The notes: a model not told the origin generated them from the letters alone. DNA of 64,000 bases from an uncultured Lachnospiraceae bacterium (GCA_947626435.1 CANQSB010000005.1:1-64000); one strand, 5' to 3'; positions 25,988-34,970 are shown, numbered from the stretch's first letter. Made by a program: numbers and translations.

Positions 25988-28324
25988 ATGAAAAGTATTG
26001 AGTATATGTATAAAAATCTTCCGATTCCGGGAGGCGGATATGTGACTGGTTTTTTATTTCATAAAAAGCAGAAAGACATATTATATGCGCGTACAGACAT
26101 AGGCGGGACATACCGCTTTGATACAAAAACGCAGACATGGATAAGCCTTATTCCGCATGTTACGGCGGAGGATTTGAGCGAGACATTTCCTATATCGATT
26201 GCGCTTGATGACGGTAAGCCAAATATGCTTTATATAGCATGCGGCGTGAATGCCGAAAAATCGGGAGTGCTTGCGGTTTCCGAAAATTATGGCGAAAGCT
26301 TTACTTACAAAAAAATTCCCGTATTGATTCATGGAAATCTAAATGGCAGAGGTACGGGAGAACGCTTGATAGTTGACAGGTATGACGCGGATACCTTGTA
26401 TTTTGCAAGCCAGCAGGAAGGGCTGTGGGTAAGCCATGATAAAGGCAGTGAATGGAAGAAGCTCGCGGCTTTGAAGGAACAATATCTGACATTCGTGTCA
26501 CAAATTGGCAGTGCGCTGCTTGTAGGAACTGCAGGCGTTTCGACAATGGATGTACAAAATAATATGCGTGGGCACAGTCTGTACATATCATATGATAATG
26601 GCATGAGCTTTGAAGAGCTTGCGCAGCCTGAAAGCAGGCACATAGAGGGGTGTAAGCTTAATGGCCTGGCAGCGCAGAGATGGGCAGCGGATGACAAATA
26701 TTTATATATAACATTTGCTTCTACCGGAAGGCGCTCATATGTGTCAGACAACGGCTACAGCTGTGATTCGGGCGATACGATTGACGGAAGGATAGCCCGG
26801 TATGAAATATGTGCGGACGGTACAATAGGTACATTCAAGGAGATAACGCCGATTTTGAAAAATGGCGCGGATACAAATCCGCAGCCGCTTGAATATGGTT
26901 TTTCGGGTATAGATGTATCGGCGCTTACAAGTGGAATGTTGGTATGCACTACTATAGTGAAGGATGATGGGGACAGTGTTTATCGGTCATATGATTATGG
27001 CGAAAGCTGGGAGGAAATTTTATATGACCTGTCCGTCGGCAGAATGATGTTTAGAGCGTCATATATGCGGCCTGAATACAATGGCGGGCACTCGCTTATA
27101 CATTGGCTGAGCGATATAAAAATAAATCCGCACAATGACAATGAGGCATGGTTTAATTCGGGAACAGGGGTATTCAGGACTACATCACTTAAAGATAATA
27201 AGCGCTGCGAATTTTCAGACTGGTGCGACGGGATAGAGGAAACGGTTCATTTGAATGTATATAGTCTGCCAAAGGGAGAGGTACAGGTAATAGACATACT
27301 TGGCGATTTAGGAGGTTTTGCGTTTTCGGAGCTTGATAAGCCATGTGAAAATTCCTTTGCCGATGAAAATGGAAACCGCTATATTACATGCATAAACGCG
27401 GACTTCTCGGATTTGAAGCCTCAAAACATAATAGTGACTCCTCGCGGCAACTGGACAGGAAAAACAAAGGGCGGGCTTATTATGTCAGAGGATTATGGAA
27501 AAACCTTCAGGCGGCTGGATATGCCGTTTGGAATTTCACCTGAGCTTGATGATGCCCTGAAAGCTATCGAAACGCCGAATGTAAATTCAGGCTGGGCAGC
27601 GCTTTCTCCTGATTCGCGGAATATAGTATGGTCTGTAGCCAAAGGCATAGAGCTTCCGATAAGCAGGCTGATAGCAAGTAATGACATGGGTGTCAGTTTT
27701 GTTAAGTGCATAGTATACGATTTGAATAAAAAGCAGGTAACGGACGGGAATATAAAGGTGTTTTCAGACAGGGTAAGCAGCAGTATATTTTATGGTTTTG
27801 GAAGCCATTCGGAATTTTATGTGAGCAGCGACTGCGGCAGGACATATTATCAGCAAAGGCTCTCTGATGACTTCCCAATAGCGGATTTTGGGCTTATTGA
27901 CTGCGCAAATAAGACAGAGGTGCGTGGTGAGGCAGGAAAAAGCGGAGTGTTTTATATGGCGCTTGGAAAGTATGGCTTGTGGAAGTTGGAATATAAAAGT
28001 GACACAGATGTCATAAAAACTGTACGCCTGAGCAGTGATAAGGATGCCGTATACAGAGTGGGACTGGGAATAGGAAGCGAGGGCGGCGACTATTTCAGGG
28101 ATAAAAAAGCAGTGTATTTTAATGGAGTGATAGATGGCGAATATGGTTTTTACAGGACACTTGACGATGGCAAAAGCTATGAACGCCTGAATACCGAAAA
28201 ACAGATGTATGGCGAGATAAACAGTATAGACGCGGATTGCCGCGTATTTGGCCGATTTTATATTGCGACGGGCTCAAACGGGGTAAAATACGCGGAGCCG
28301 ACGGATGTTTATGCGCATTTATAA
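25988..28324 (+). CDS. GH74 xyloglucanase-type protein without signal peptide
   Basis: This 778-residue tandem beta-propeller protein resembles GH74 endo- or oligo-xyloglucanases. The start reads NLPIPGGGYVTGFLFHKKQK, followed by LYARTDIGGTYRFD; the Asp of RTDIGG is a catalytic residue in GH74. BNR/Asp-box-like repeats recur (SENYGESF, SHDKGSEW, SYDYGESW, SEDYGKTF, TLDDGKSY). The start at 25988 is chosen because AAGGAG lies 7 bases upstream; an in-frame ATG at 25955 has none. GH74 enzymes are usually secreted, but this one has no signal peptide, so it would act on imported oligosaccharides. It is paired with the GH35 gene upstream. Confidence 0.85.
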   Translation: MKSIEYMYKNLPIPGGGYVTGFLFHKKQKDILYARTDIGGTYRFDTKTQTWISLIPHVTAEDLSETFPISIALDDGKPNMLYIACGVNAEKSGVLAVSENYGESFTYKKIPVLIHGNLNGRGTGERLIVDRYDADTLYFASQQEGLWVSHDKGSEWKKLAALKEQYLTFVSQIGSALLVGTAGVSTMDVQNNMRGHSLYISYDNGMSFEELAQPESRHIEGCKLNGLAAQRWAADDKYLYITFASTGRRSYVSDNGYSCDSGDTIDGRIARYEICADGTIGTFKEITPILKNGADTNPQPLEYGFSGIDVSALTSGMLVCTTIVKDDGDSVYRSYDYGESWEEILYDLSVGRMMFRASYMRPEYNGGHSLIHWLSDIKINPHNDNEAWFNSGTGVFRTTSLKDNKRCEFSDWCDGIEETVHLNVYSLPKGEVQVIDILGDLGGFAFSELDKPCENSFADENGNRYITCINADFSDLKPQNIIVTPRGNWTGKTKGGLIMSEDYGKTFRRLDMPFGISPELDDALKAIETPNVNSGWAALSPDSRNIVWSVAKGIELPISRLIASNDMGVSFVKCIVYDLNKKQVTDGNIKVFSDRVSSSIFYGFGSHSEFYVSSDCGRTYYQQRLSDDFPIADFGLIDCANKTEVRGEAGKSGVFYMALGKYGLWKLEYKSDTDVIKTVRLSSDKDAVYRVGLGIGSEGGDYFRDKKAVYFNGVIDGEYGFYRTLDDGKSYERLNTEKQMYGEINSIDADCRVFGRFYIATGSNGVKYAEPTDVYAHL

Positions 28325-28449
28325 AGGTATGAGTGAGAGAAGTATGAAGGCTTTTATATTAAAAAGAAGATTTAAAAGTATTTGGAAAAAATTCTGCATA
28401 ATATTTTCATAATATGGAAAGATAAACAAAAAAGGAGGGTTAAATATTT

Positions 28450-29040
28450 ATGAAGAAAAAATTTATTTTGGCATTTACAGTGATGGCAGTGATGGCGGCT
28501 GTGCTTACGGGCTGTTCGGGAAGTGAACGCAGCTCTGACGAGGTTGAGACACAGCAGGGTATGGACGCTTCGGGAATGGTGCATTTGGAGGGACTTGATG
28601 AGGTTTCGGCACTTTTTGACGAGGTGTATGGGGGAGCGGCGCAGGATCTGCTCCCCGCCAATCTTGAGACATCGGAGCTTGACCTTGCGGACGCGGATAC
28701 GGTTTCATATCATACGGGGCTTGATGACTTGAGCGGTATTGAGAGTATTTATATATCGGAGTCTATGATGAGCTCGGTTGCATACAGTGCAATGTACATC
28801 AGAACTAATGACGAGGCGGACGCGCAGCAGATACTTGATGCGCTTATGGAAAAGGTGAATCCCGCTAAATGGATTTGTGTGACGGCTGAAAAGGAGATTG
28901 GCGCTGTGTTTGGAAACGATGTGTTCTTTGTGATGGGTGCGGCTGACGCAGCTGACGATGTATTTTCAAACGCGTCTAAGGCGGCTGAAAGCAGAGGCAT
29001 GGCTGTTTCTGATAGTGTTGAAAAGGTAAATCCGTTATGA
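28450..29040 (+). CDS. DUF4358-type lipoprotein
   Basis: A 196-residue secreted lipoprotein: a hydrophobic signal peptide (FILAFTVMAVMAAVL) ends in the lipobox LTGC with the lipidated Cys at about residue 22. The mature part is acidic, with a central ESIYISESMMSSVAYSAMYI stretch and an ADAQQILDALMEKV helix, fitting the DUF4358 family. The gene overlaps the MBOAT acyltransferase gene by four bases (ATGA), so the two are translationally coupled. DUF4358 genes often accompany MBOAT and DHHW genes, which suggests a role in acylation of a surface polymer; that role is an inference. AAAGGAGGG precedes the start. Confidence 0.8.
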   Translation: MKKKFILAFTVMAVMAAVLTGCSGSERSSDEVETQQGMDASGMVHLEGLDEVSALFDEVYGGAAQDLLPANLETSELDLADADTVSYHTGLDDLSGIESIYISESMMSSVAYSAMYIRTNDEADAQQILDALMEKVNPAKWICVTAEKEIGAVFGNDVFFVMGAADAADDVFSNASKAAESRGMAVSDSVEKVNPL

Positions 29041-30428
29041 TTTTTTCGAGCATAGTTTTTTTGTATTTTTTTCTGCCCTTTGTCCTGCTTTTGAATTTTA
29101 TCGTGCGGGGGAAGGGCAGAAATTTATTTTTATTCGTGGTGTCTGTGCTGTTTTATGCGTGGGGCGAGCCTAAGTTTGTTTTCCTTATGCTGGCGGAGAT
29201 TGTTTTCTGTTTTTTTATGACGGGGCTAAAGGGTAAGGTTTTTTATGCCCTTTCTGTTATTGTGCCGTTTGGGCTTTTGTTTTTCTTTAAGTTTTCCAGT
29301 AAATTTCCGATTGGGATTTCGTTTTATACTTTTCAGCTTGTGAGCTATTGTATAGATGTACATAGGGGGCGTGTGGAGAGGCAGAAAAATTTGATTACGC
29401 TTGCCGCGTATGTCACTTTGTTTCCGCAGCTTGTGGCGGGGCCTATTGTCAGGTACAGTGATGTTGAGGTGGCGCTTGTCGGTGGCGGCGGGAAGAAAAG
29501 TGACAGTGGTGTCAGTTTTGAATATGGGGTTATGCGGTTTGTGATGGGGCTTGGGAAGAAGGTTTTGCTGGCGAATGTGCTTGGAGAGTTTGTGTCGGAG
29601 GTGTCGGGGCTTTCGGGCAGGGGGCTTTTGGCGTCGTGGTGCTATGCGGTGGCTGTGGCGCTGCAGATATATTTTGACTTTTCGGGGTATTCGGATATGG
29701 CTATCGGGCTTGGGGCGATGCTTGGGTTTAAGTTTCCTGAGAATTTCAGGTATCCGTTTATTTCGGGGAGTATTGGGGAGTTTTGGAGAAGGTGGCATAT
29801 TACGCTGGGGGCGTGGTTTAGGGATTATGTATATATTCCGATGGGCGGGAGTCGCGTCGGGTTTATGAGGTGGATTTTTAATGTTTTGGTGGTGTGGGCG
29901 TTTACCGGGTTATGGCATGGGGCGGAGTGGAATTTTGTGTTGTGGGGGTTGATGTTTGCGGGGCTTTTGGTGTTTGAGAAGATGGTGAGGCGGACTTGGG
30001 AAAGGATGGGTGGCGGTTTTGGGAATGGCGTGGTAGCGGTTGGGGGTTCGGTTGTGAGGCATGTTTATGTGTTGTGGTTTGTGTTGGTGAGTTTTTTGGT
30101 TTTTCATAATACGGATTTGGGGAGGGCGGTTTTGGATATTGCGAGTCTGGTGAATTGTGGCGGGTTGGTTACGGAGGATGCCAATGTGTTGATGGTGTCG
30201 GAGTTTATGGTGAGGAATAGGTGGGTGGTGTTGGCTGTGGGGATTGTGGCGGCTACGCCGGTGCCTGCGATGGTGTGGAAGCGGTTTTGTGGGTGGATTT
30301 TGAGGTATAAGTATGGGAAGGGGGTTTTGCAGGTGGTTGAGGGGCTGGGTGTGGTGATGATTTTGGGGATTTGTACGGCTTATATTATTGATGGGTCGTT
30401 TAATCCGTTTTTGTATTTTCGGTTTTGA
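29037..30428 (+). CDS. MBOAT family O-acyltransferase
   Basis: This 463-residue polytopic membrane protein is of the AlgI/DltB-like MBOAT family and transfers acyl groups onto an extracellular polysaccharide or teichoic acid. It begins MIFSSIVFLYFFLPFVLLLN and has the core IYFDFSGYSDMAIGLG, FWRRWHITLGAWFRDYVYIP and the catalytic-His segment FTGLWHGAEWNFVLWG. About 9-11 membrane helices are evident. Length is slightly short of AlgI-type homologues (about 470-500). The coding strand from about 29440 onward is unusually rich in G and T with few C bases. Its usual DHHW/AlgX-like partner is not adjacent; one lies at 52436. Confidence 0.92.
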   Translation: MIFSSIVFLYFFLPFVLLLNFIVRGKGRNLFLFVVSVLFYAWGEPKFVFLMLAEIVFCFFMTGLKGKVFYALSVIVPFGLLFFFKFSSKFPIGISFYTFQLVSYCIDVHRGRVERQKNLITLAAYVTLFPQLVAGPIVRYSDVEVALVGGGGKKSDSGVSFEYGVMRFVMGLGKKVLLANVLGEFVSEVSGLSGRGLLASWCYAVAVALQIYFDFSGYSDMAIGLGAMLGFKFPENFRYPFISGSIGEFWRRWHITLGAWFRDYVYIPMGGSRVGFMRWIFNVLVVWAFTGLWHGAEWNFVLWGLMFAGLLVFEKMVRRTWERMGGGFGNGVVAVGGSVVRHVYVLWFVLVSFLVFHNTDLGRAVLDIASLVNCGGLVTEDANVLMVSEFMVRNRWVVLAVGIVAATPVPAMVWKRFCGWILRYKYGKGVLQVVEGLGVVMILGICTAYIIDGSFNPFLYFRF

Positions 30429-30452
30429 GAGAGTAGTGGTGTGGCAGGCGGC

Positions 30453-30680
30453 GAAGTCAGCCGGCTATGTCCGCGCGCGTGCGGTGGCGCGAATGGCGGA
30501 TTTTCTAATGTAATGCTTGTAGGTGTTTTCGGGCGGCGAGGAACGGCGCAAGTCGCCTTCCATGGCTCCATGCGCCTCAATTTGCCGTCCGGGCAAATTG
30601 TCCTCTGGGTGTTCTTGCATTACATAAGAAAATATGCCATTCGCGCCAAGGCACTTGCGCGGACATAGCCGGCTGACTTC
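30453..30680 (+). repeat. Structured inverted-repeat element, family 2, copy A
   Basis: This 228-bp element has perfect 24-bp outer arms (30453-30476 and 30657-30680) that continue inward to about 60 bp of paired arm. The core holds three further helices: GAGGA/TCCTC (30538-30542, 30601-30605), GGCGCA/TGCGCC (30545-30550, 30571-30576) around an invariant AGTCGCCTTCCATGGCTCC loop, and CAATTTGCC/GGCAAATTG (30578-30586, 30592-30600). Copies B (60369) and C (60826) share the core but have different outer arms. It lies 24 bp after the MBOAT stop. The rest of the 30429-30854 gap holds only the next gene's promoter. Confidence 0.85.
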
Positions 30681-30805
30681 TTGGTTTTTGGCGGGGACTG
30701 GGGGATGCGTTTGTTTTGGCGGAATGTTTGAGTTTTTATTGTGAAATGAGTCGTTAAAGCGGGATGAGGGGCTTGCTATTTTTTGCTTGTTAGTTATAAT
30801 TATAT

Positions 30806-30834
30806 TTGACGGCAAATTGCTGTTAAAATAATCT
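30806..30834 (+). promoter_or_regulatory. Candidate promoter of the flavin reductase-like gene
   Basis: TTGACG (30806-30811) and TAATCT (30829-30834) are 17 bases apart, 20 bp upstream of the start. The -10 is weak. Confidence 0.4.
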
Positions 30835-30854
30835 ATGGAAAAGGGGTTTTATTT

Positions 30855-31421
30855 ATGAGAAAGAAATTGAATATTACGGAGGGCATTTTTCCTATGCCAG
30901 TGTTGATGATTGCTACTTACAATGAAGATGGGAGTGTGAATGTCATGAATGCCGCGTGGGGTACAATGCAGGAGCGTGACACTGTGGTTCTCAACCTTAC
31001 GGAAACTCACAAGACGGTCGAAAATATAAAGGCACGAGGCGCGTTTACGGTGAGTATTGCCGATGCGGCGCATGTGACGGAGGCAGACTATTTTGGCATC
31101 GCGTCAGGCAACAAGGTCGCAAACAAGCTTGAAAAGGCAGGTCTTACCGCGGTCAGGGCTGAAAGCGTGGACGCGCCTGTTATCAATGAATTTCCGCTTT
31201 GCCTTGAATGTAAATTTATCGAATACCAAAATAACGAATACGGCTGCGGTGTTATCGGCAAGGTCGTGAATGTTACTGCTGACGAGAGTGTTATGCCTGA
31301 CGGAAAGCTTGACATGTCGCTTGTAAATGCCATTGCCTTTGACCCGTATACACATGGATATTACAAGGTGTCGGAGCGTGTCGGCGAAGCATTTCACGAC
31401 GGGACAAAGCTAAATGGATAA
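30855..31421 (+). CDS. Flavin reductase-like / FMN-binding split-barrel protein
   Basis: This 188-residue protein has the flavin reductase-like split-barrel fold. It begins with a short strand, then PMPVLMIATYNEDGSVNVMN, AAWGTMQERDTVVLNL, NIKARGAFTVSIAD and a C-terminal DPYTHGYYKVSERVG. Such proteins bind FMN and act as NAD(P)H:flavin reductases or as redox scavengers; the partner is unknown here. AAAAGGGG lies upstream. It is followed closely by a DNA-repair gene (33 bp), with which it may be cotranscribed. Confidence 0.85.
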   Translation: MRKKLNITEGIFPMPVLMIATYNEDGSVNVMNAAWGTMQERDTVVLNLTETHKTVENIKARGAFTVSIADAAHVTEADYFGIASGNKVANKLEKAGLTAVRAESVDAPVINEFPLCLECKFIEYQNNEYGCGVIGKVVNVTADESVMPDGKLDMSLVNAIAFDPYTHGYYKVSERVGEAFHDGTKLNG

Positions 31422-31454
31422 ACCATGCACTTATGATTGATTAGGAGACCATCT

Positions 31455-32027
31455 ATGGAAAAAAAGAGATGCAGCTTCAGCCTTGGCACAAAGGAACACC
31501 ATGTTTCGGAGAAAGCCATCCTTTACCATGATACCAGATGGTGCAAGCCGGAGCACAATGATAATGAGCTTTACGCGATGCTTGTCCTCGAAGGGATGCA
31601 GGCGGGGGTAAGCTGGGATTTGATTCTCAATAAAGAGGACAATTTCAGAAAAGCCTTTGATGGGTTCAATCCGGAGCTTGTGGCGTCCTATGACGAGGCG
31701 AAAATTGAGGAACTGCTGCAGAACGCAGGCATTATCCGCAACCGAAGCAAAATCATAGCGGCAATCACAAACGCGCAGGCATTTTTAAAGGTACAGAAGG
31801 AGTTTGGCAGCTTTGACAGCTATATATGGGGATTTACCGACGGCAAAGTCATAGACCACCATTTACTTGACTGTAATGAGATGCCCGCTAAAAATGACCT
31901 TTCCGAACAGGTAAGTAAGGACTTGAAAAAGCGCGGCTTTAAATTCGTAGGAGCGACAATAATCTATTCCTATCTCCAAAGCATCGGAGTCATCAATGAC
32001 CATTGGGAATACTGCGAATACAGGTAG
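31455..32027 (+). CDS. tag: DNA-3-methyladenine glycosylase I
   Basis: This 190-residue Tag protein excises 3-methyladenine from alkylated DNA to begin base-excision repair. It has the N-terminal zinc Cys (KKRCSF) and His (YHDTRW), LEGMQAGVSWDLILNKEDNF, the HhH-like helices (AGIIRNRSKIIAAITNA), and the C-terminal zinc pair in NDHWEYCEYR. The start at 31455 is chosen because TAGGAGA lies upstream; an in-frame start 18 bases earlier lacks a site. It sits in a run of housekeeping-type genes between 30.8 and 34.4 kb. Confidence 0.93.
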   Translation: MEKKRCSFSLGTKEHHVSEKAILYHDTRWCKPEHNDNELYAMLVLEGMQAGVSWDLILNKEDNFRKAFDGFNPELVASYDEAKIEELLQNAGIIRNRSKIIAAITNAQAFLKVQKEFGSFDSYIWGFTDGKVIDHHLLDCNEMPAKNDLSEQVSKDLKKRGFKFVGATIIYSYLQSIGVINDHWEYCEYR

Positions 32028-32096
32028 TTAGTGCATGATACTTGATTTTATGCGCTGTCAATGCTTTATGCTTATTTATTGGAGGAAAGTCGGAAA

Positions 32097-32918
32097 ATGA
32101 CAGAAAAAACATATAAAACGCCTTGCGGCACGATTCATTATTGGGTAGAAAAAGAGGCAGACGCTATGGGTGTTTCCCTTGTGTTTCTACCGGGGTTGAC
32201 TGCCGACCACAGATTATTCAATCGGCAGATTGCATATTTTAAAAAGAAGTGTCCTGTTTTTGTCTGGGACGCGCCGGGACATGCCGCGTCGTGGCCTTTT
32301 GATTTGACTTTTTCCCTTGAAGATAAGGCGAAGTGGCTGAATGAGATTCTGATACGGGAAAATATGCAGAATGTTGTCATTGCAGGGCAGTCTATGGGTG
32401 GTTATGTGGGGCAGATGTATGCACAGCTTTTTCCTGAAAAGCTGCAGGGATTTATTTCAATTGATTCTGCCCCTCTGCAGAGAGATTATATTACTGCCGC
32501 AGAGCTTTGGCTGTTAAAGCGCATGGAGCCGGTTTACCGCTATTATCCATGGAAATGGCTTTTGAAGCAGGGGACAAACGGCGTTGCCGTTTCCGGATAT
32601 GGGCGGGCGCTGATGCGGAGCATGATGATGGTTTATGACGGCGACAAGGAGAGATATGTGCGCCTTGCAGGGCATGGATTTAAGATTCTGGCGGAAGCGA
32701 TAGAGAAGGAGCTTCCTTATGAAATCAAATGTCCGGCGCTGCTTATTTGCGGCGAGAAAGACCATGCCGGTTCCTGCATCAGATACAATAAGGCATGGCA
32801 CAAAAAGACAGGCATACCGATTGCATGGATTAAAAACGCAGGACATAATTCCAATACAGACGCACCGAAACGGGTTAATGCGCTGATTGAGAAATTGATA
32901 AATAAGACTGCGCATTAG
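32097..32918 (+). CDS. Alpha/beta hydrolase
   Basis: This 273-residue alpha/beta-hydrolase-fold protein is a probable esterase, lipase or related hydrolase of unknown substrate. It shows the oxyanion-hole region VFLPGLTADHRLF, the DAPGHAAS motif, the nucleophile elbow AGQSMGGYVG (catalytic Ser), the acid in LICGEKDHAG and the catalytic His in KNAGHNSNTDAP. The start at 32097 is supported by GGAGG 12 bases upstream. There is no signal peptide. It lies 70 bp after tag and 58 bp before the MATE gene. Confidence 0.88.
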   Translation: MTEKTYKTPCGTIHYWVEKEADAMGVSLVFLPGLTADHRLFNRQIAYFKKKCPVFVWDAPGHAASWPFDLTFSLEDKAKWLNEILIRENMQNVVIAGQSMGGYVGQMYAQLFPEKLQGFISIDSAPLQRDYITAAELWLLKRMEPVYRYYPWKWLLKQGTNGVAVSGYGRALMRSMMMVYDGDKERYVRLAGHGFKILAEAIEKELPYEIKCPALLICGEKDHAGSCIRYNKAWHKKTGIPIAWIKNAGHNSNTDAPKRVNALIEKLINKTAH

Positions 32919-32975
32919 AAACGGGAATACCGCGTTTTGCAGCGTATAAAAATAAGGACGGAGTGGATATCAAAA

Positions 32976-34364
32976 GTGCCGATGTCTGATGTAAAGAAAA
33001 GCCGTCTGGCTATGTATAAGGAAATTTTAATACTCGCGGGACCGACAATGCTCGAACAGCTTATGCAGACCGCGGTGCAGTATATTGATACGGCTATGGT
33101 CGGCTCGCTGGGCACGCAGGCGATGGCGGCAGTAGGCGCGACAAGCACGGTCAACTGGCTGATTGGCAGTACATTGTCGGCGATTGGCGTGGGTTTTCTT
33201 GCCTATATTGCGCAGGCAATCGGCGCGCGTGACATAGACAGGGCAAGAAAAGCGTCAGGGCAGGCAGTGCTTGTGGTGGTTATCGCGGGACTTCTCTTTA
33301 CGCTTGTGACTACGGGACTAAGCGGAAAAATACCCGTCTGGATGCGTGTTGACGCAAATATCCGTACAATGGCGTCGCGGTATTTTCTGATACTGTATCT
33401 GCCGATGCTGTTTAGGACGGCAAGCATTATTTTCGGCACACTCCTTCGGGCGGCAGGCGACACCAAGACGCCTATGAAGGTAGGCATTATTGTAAATCTG
33501 ATAAATATAGTGCTGAATTTCTTCCTTATTTATCCGACGCGCACACTCAAGTTAGGCGGAATGAGTATAAATGTTTTTGGTGCCGGAAAAGGCATAGAGG
33601 GAGCCGCAATGGCGAGCGCCGTCGCATATACCTTTGGCGGAATAGCCATTACATACATGCTCTGGCGTCATAAAGAAATATCGCCGCGCGGTCAGAGTTT
33701 TTCACCTAATCCGCGAGTACTTGCGCCATGTATGCGGGTCGCGTTCCCCAATATGCTGCAGCGCTTTGCCACATCTCTGGGGTATGTGTTTTTTGCATCA
33801 ATGATTAACTCACTTGGTGAGACGGCTACAGCGGCGCACACCATAGCCAACACAGTTGAATCCGCCTTTTATATCCCGGGCTGGGGTATGCAGACTGCGG
33901 CGGCGACACTGGCGGGAAACGCATGGGGCGCCAAAAACGAGGACAGGCTAAACGGACTTGCCCGCAGCATACTTCCGCTGGAAGTAGGTCTTATGGTGGT
34001 ATCGGGCGGTATGCTTTTTGTCTTTGCGCCACAGCTCATGCACCTGTTTTCAAAGGATACGCAAGTAATCTCCCTTGGCACCTCCGTACTTAGAATGGTC
34101 GCCGTATCAGAACCTTTCTACGGAGTGCCTATAGTAATCGAAGGGATTATGCAGGGTGTAGGCAACACAGTCCCGCCGTTTATCTACAATGTCCTCGGAA
34201 TGTGGTGCGCAAGAATTACAGGCACTTTCATCTGCACACAGGTTTTGGGCTATGGACTCATTTCGGCATGGGGCTGCATGATTGCCCACAACATGCTGCT
34301 TTTCGTAATGTTCACAGTGCATTATCTGAGCGGGCGCTGGAAGCCTCAACATTTGACGGTATAG
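32976..34364 (+). CDS. MATE family efflux transporter
   Basis: This 462-residue membrane transporter of the MATE family exports drugs or metabolites using Na+ or H+ gradients. Twelve helices in two halves are visible, starting YKEILILAGPTMLEQLMQTA with QYIDTAMVGSLGTQAMAAVG, and the second half AFPNMLQRFATSLGYVFFAS. The start is uncertain: GTG at 32976 lies 12 bases after GGAG, while ATG at 32982 (MSDVKKSRL) is the more family-like first residue. The substrate cannot be inferred. Confidence 0.88.
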   Translation: MPMSDVKKSRLAMYKEILILAGPTMLEQLMQTAVQYIDTAMVGSLGTQAMAAVGATSTVNWLIGSTLSAIGVGFLAYIAQAIGARDIDRARKASGQAVLVVVIAGLLFTLVTTGLSGKIPVWMRVDANIRTMASRYFLILYLPMLFRTASIIFGTLLRAAGDTKTPMKVGIIVNLINIVLNFFLIYPTRTLKLGGMSINVFGAGKGIEGAAMASAVAYTFGGIAITYMLWRHKEISPRGQSFSPNPRVLAPCMRVAFPNMLQRFATSLGYVFFASMINSLGETATAAHTIANTVESAFYIPGWGMQTAAATLAGNAWGAKNEDRLNGLARSILPLEVGLMVVSGGMLFVFAPQLMHLFSKDTQVISLGTSVLRMVAVSEPFYGVPIVIEGIMQGVGNTVPPFIYNVLGMWCARITGTFICTQVLGYGLISAWGCMIAHNMLLFVMFTVHYLSGRWKPQHLTV

Positions 34365-34518
34365 TGGTTGGGGCAACAAAATTAGTATACTGTGTTTAAA
34401 TAGTAGGGTAGCTTGCGGAGACACATGCGAAAATGGTAATATATACTGCGCAAAAGAATTAAAACAGTAAATATAATAGAGACTAAAATAGAAAAAAATA
34501 AAGATAGTAAAGAAAATA

Positions 34519-34547
34519 TTGACCAAAATAATTATCGAGCGTATAAT
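34519..34547 (+). promoter_or_regulatory. Strong promoter of the HTH/ImmA/PIN cassette
   Basis: TTGACC (34519-34524) and TATAAT (34542-34547) are 17 bases apart, 45 bp upstream of the HTH gene. Confidence 0.7.
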
Positions 34548-34592
34548 ACAGGAAAGAAAGTGGAAGTCTTACAAGAGAAGGAGACAATTAAC

Positions 34593-34970
34593 ATGATTGA
34601 TATGAATACGGTTATTGCGGGCAATATACTTGAACTGCTTAAAAAACAAAATAAAAAGCAGACTGAGCTTGCAGGCGCTCTTGGAACAAATAAGCAGACT
34701 GTGAACAAGATGCTTAATGGCATGCGCACAATTAGCGCGGCAGAGCTTAAAGCTATTGCAGAGTATCTTGGCGTCAAGATGGAGGAACTGACAAAAATTT
34801 CTTCCAGACATGCAGATACTAATGTTGTTCACGCATTTATGGGAAAGGTTCAGTCTGAACATGCCAAACAGGCGTTGCAGATTGCCGATGAGCTTTCGGA
34901 TATGATTCTGTTCCATAGGCGGGTTCGTGAAAATGGAAATGCCATGATGGATGCGTGGGGTGATGACTGA
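34593..34970 (+). CDS. XRE-type HTH regulator of a three-gene cassette
   Basis: This 125-residue protein has a helix-turn-helix of the XRE/Cro type at about residues 15-65 (KKQTELAGALGTNKQTVNKM, then GMRTISAAELKAIAEYLGV). The C-terminal half is helical and probably mediates dimerisation or contact with the next protein. The start at 34593 has AAGGAG 9 bases upstream; an upstream in-frame GTG at 34560 lacks a site. Its stop overlaps the start of the ImmA/IrrE-like gene (TGATG), so they are cotranslated. It probably represses its own promoter, with the downstream metallopeptidase as its antagonist. Confidence 0.88.
   Translation: MIDMNTVIAGNILELLKKQNKKQTELAGALGTNKQTVNKMLNGMRTISAAELKAIAEYLGVKMEELTKISSRHADTNVVHAFMGKVQSEHAKQALQIADELSDMILFHRRVRENGNAMMDAWGDD

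Noticed and set aside
30441-30668. 75-codon open frame inside structured element A
   Set aside because: The sequence is explained by paired arms and a conserved core; copies B and C do not keep this frame.
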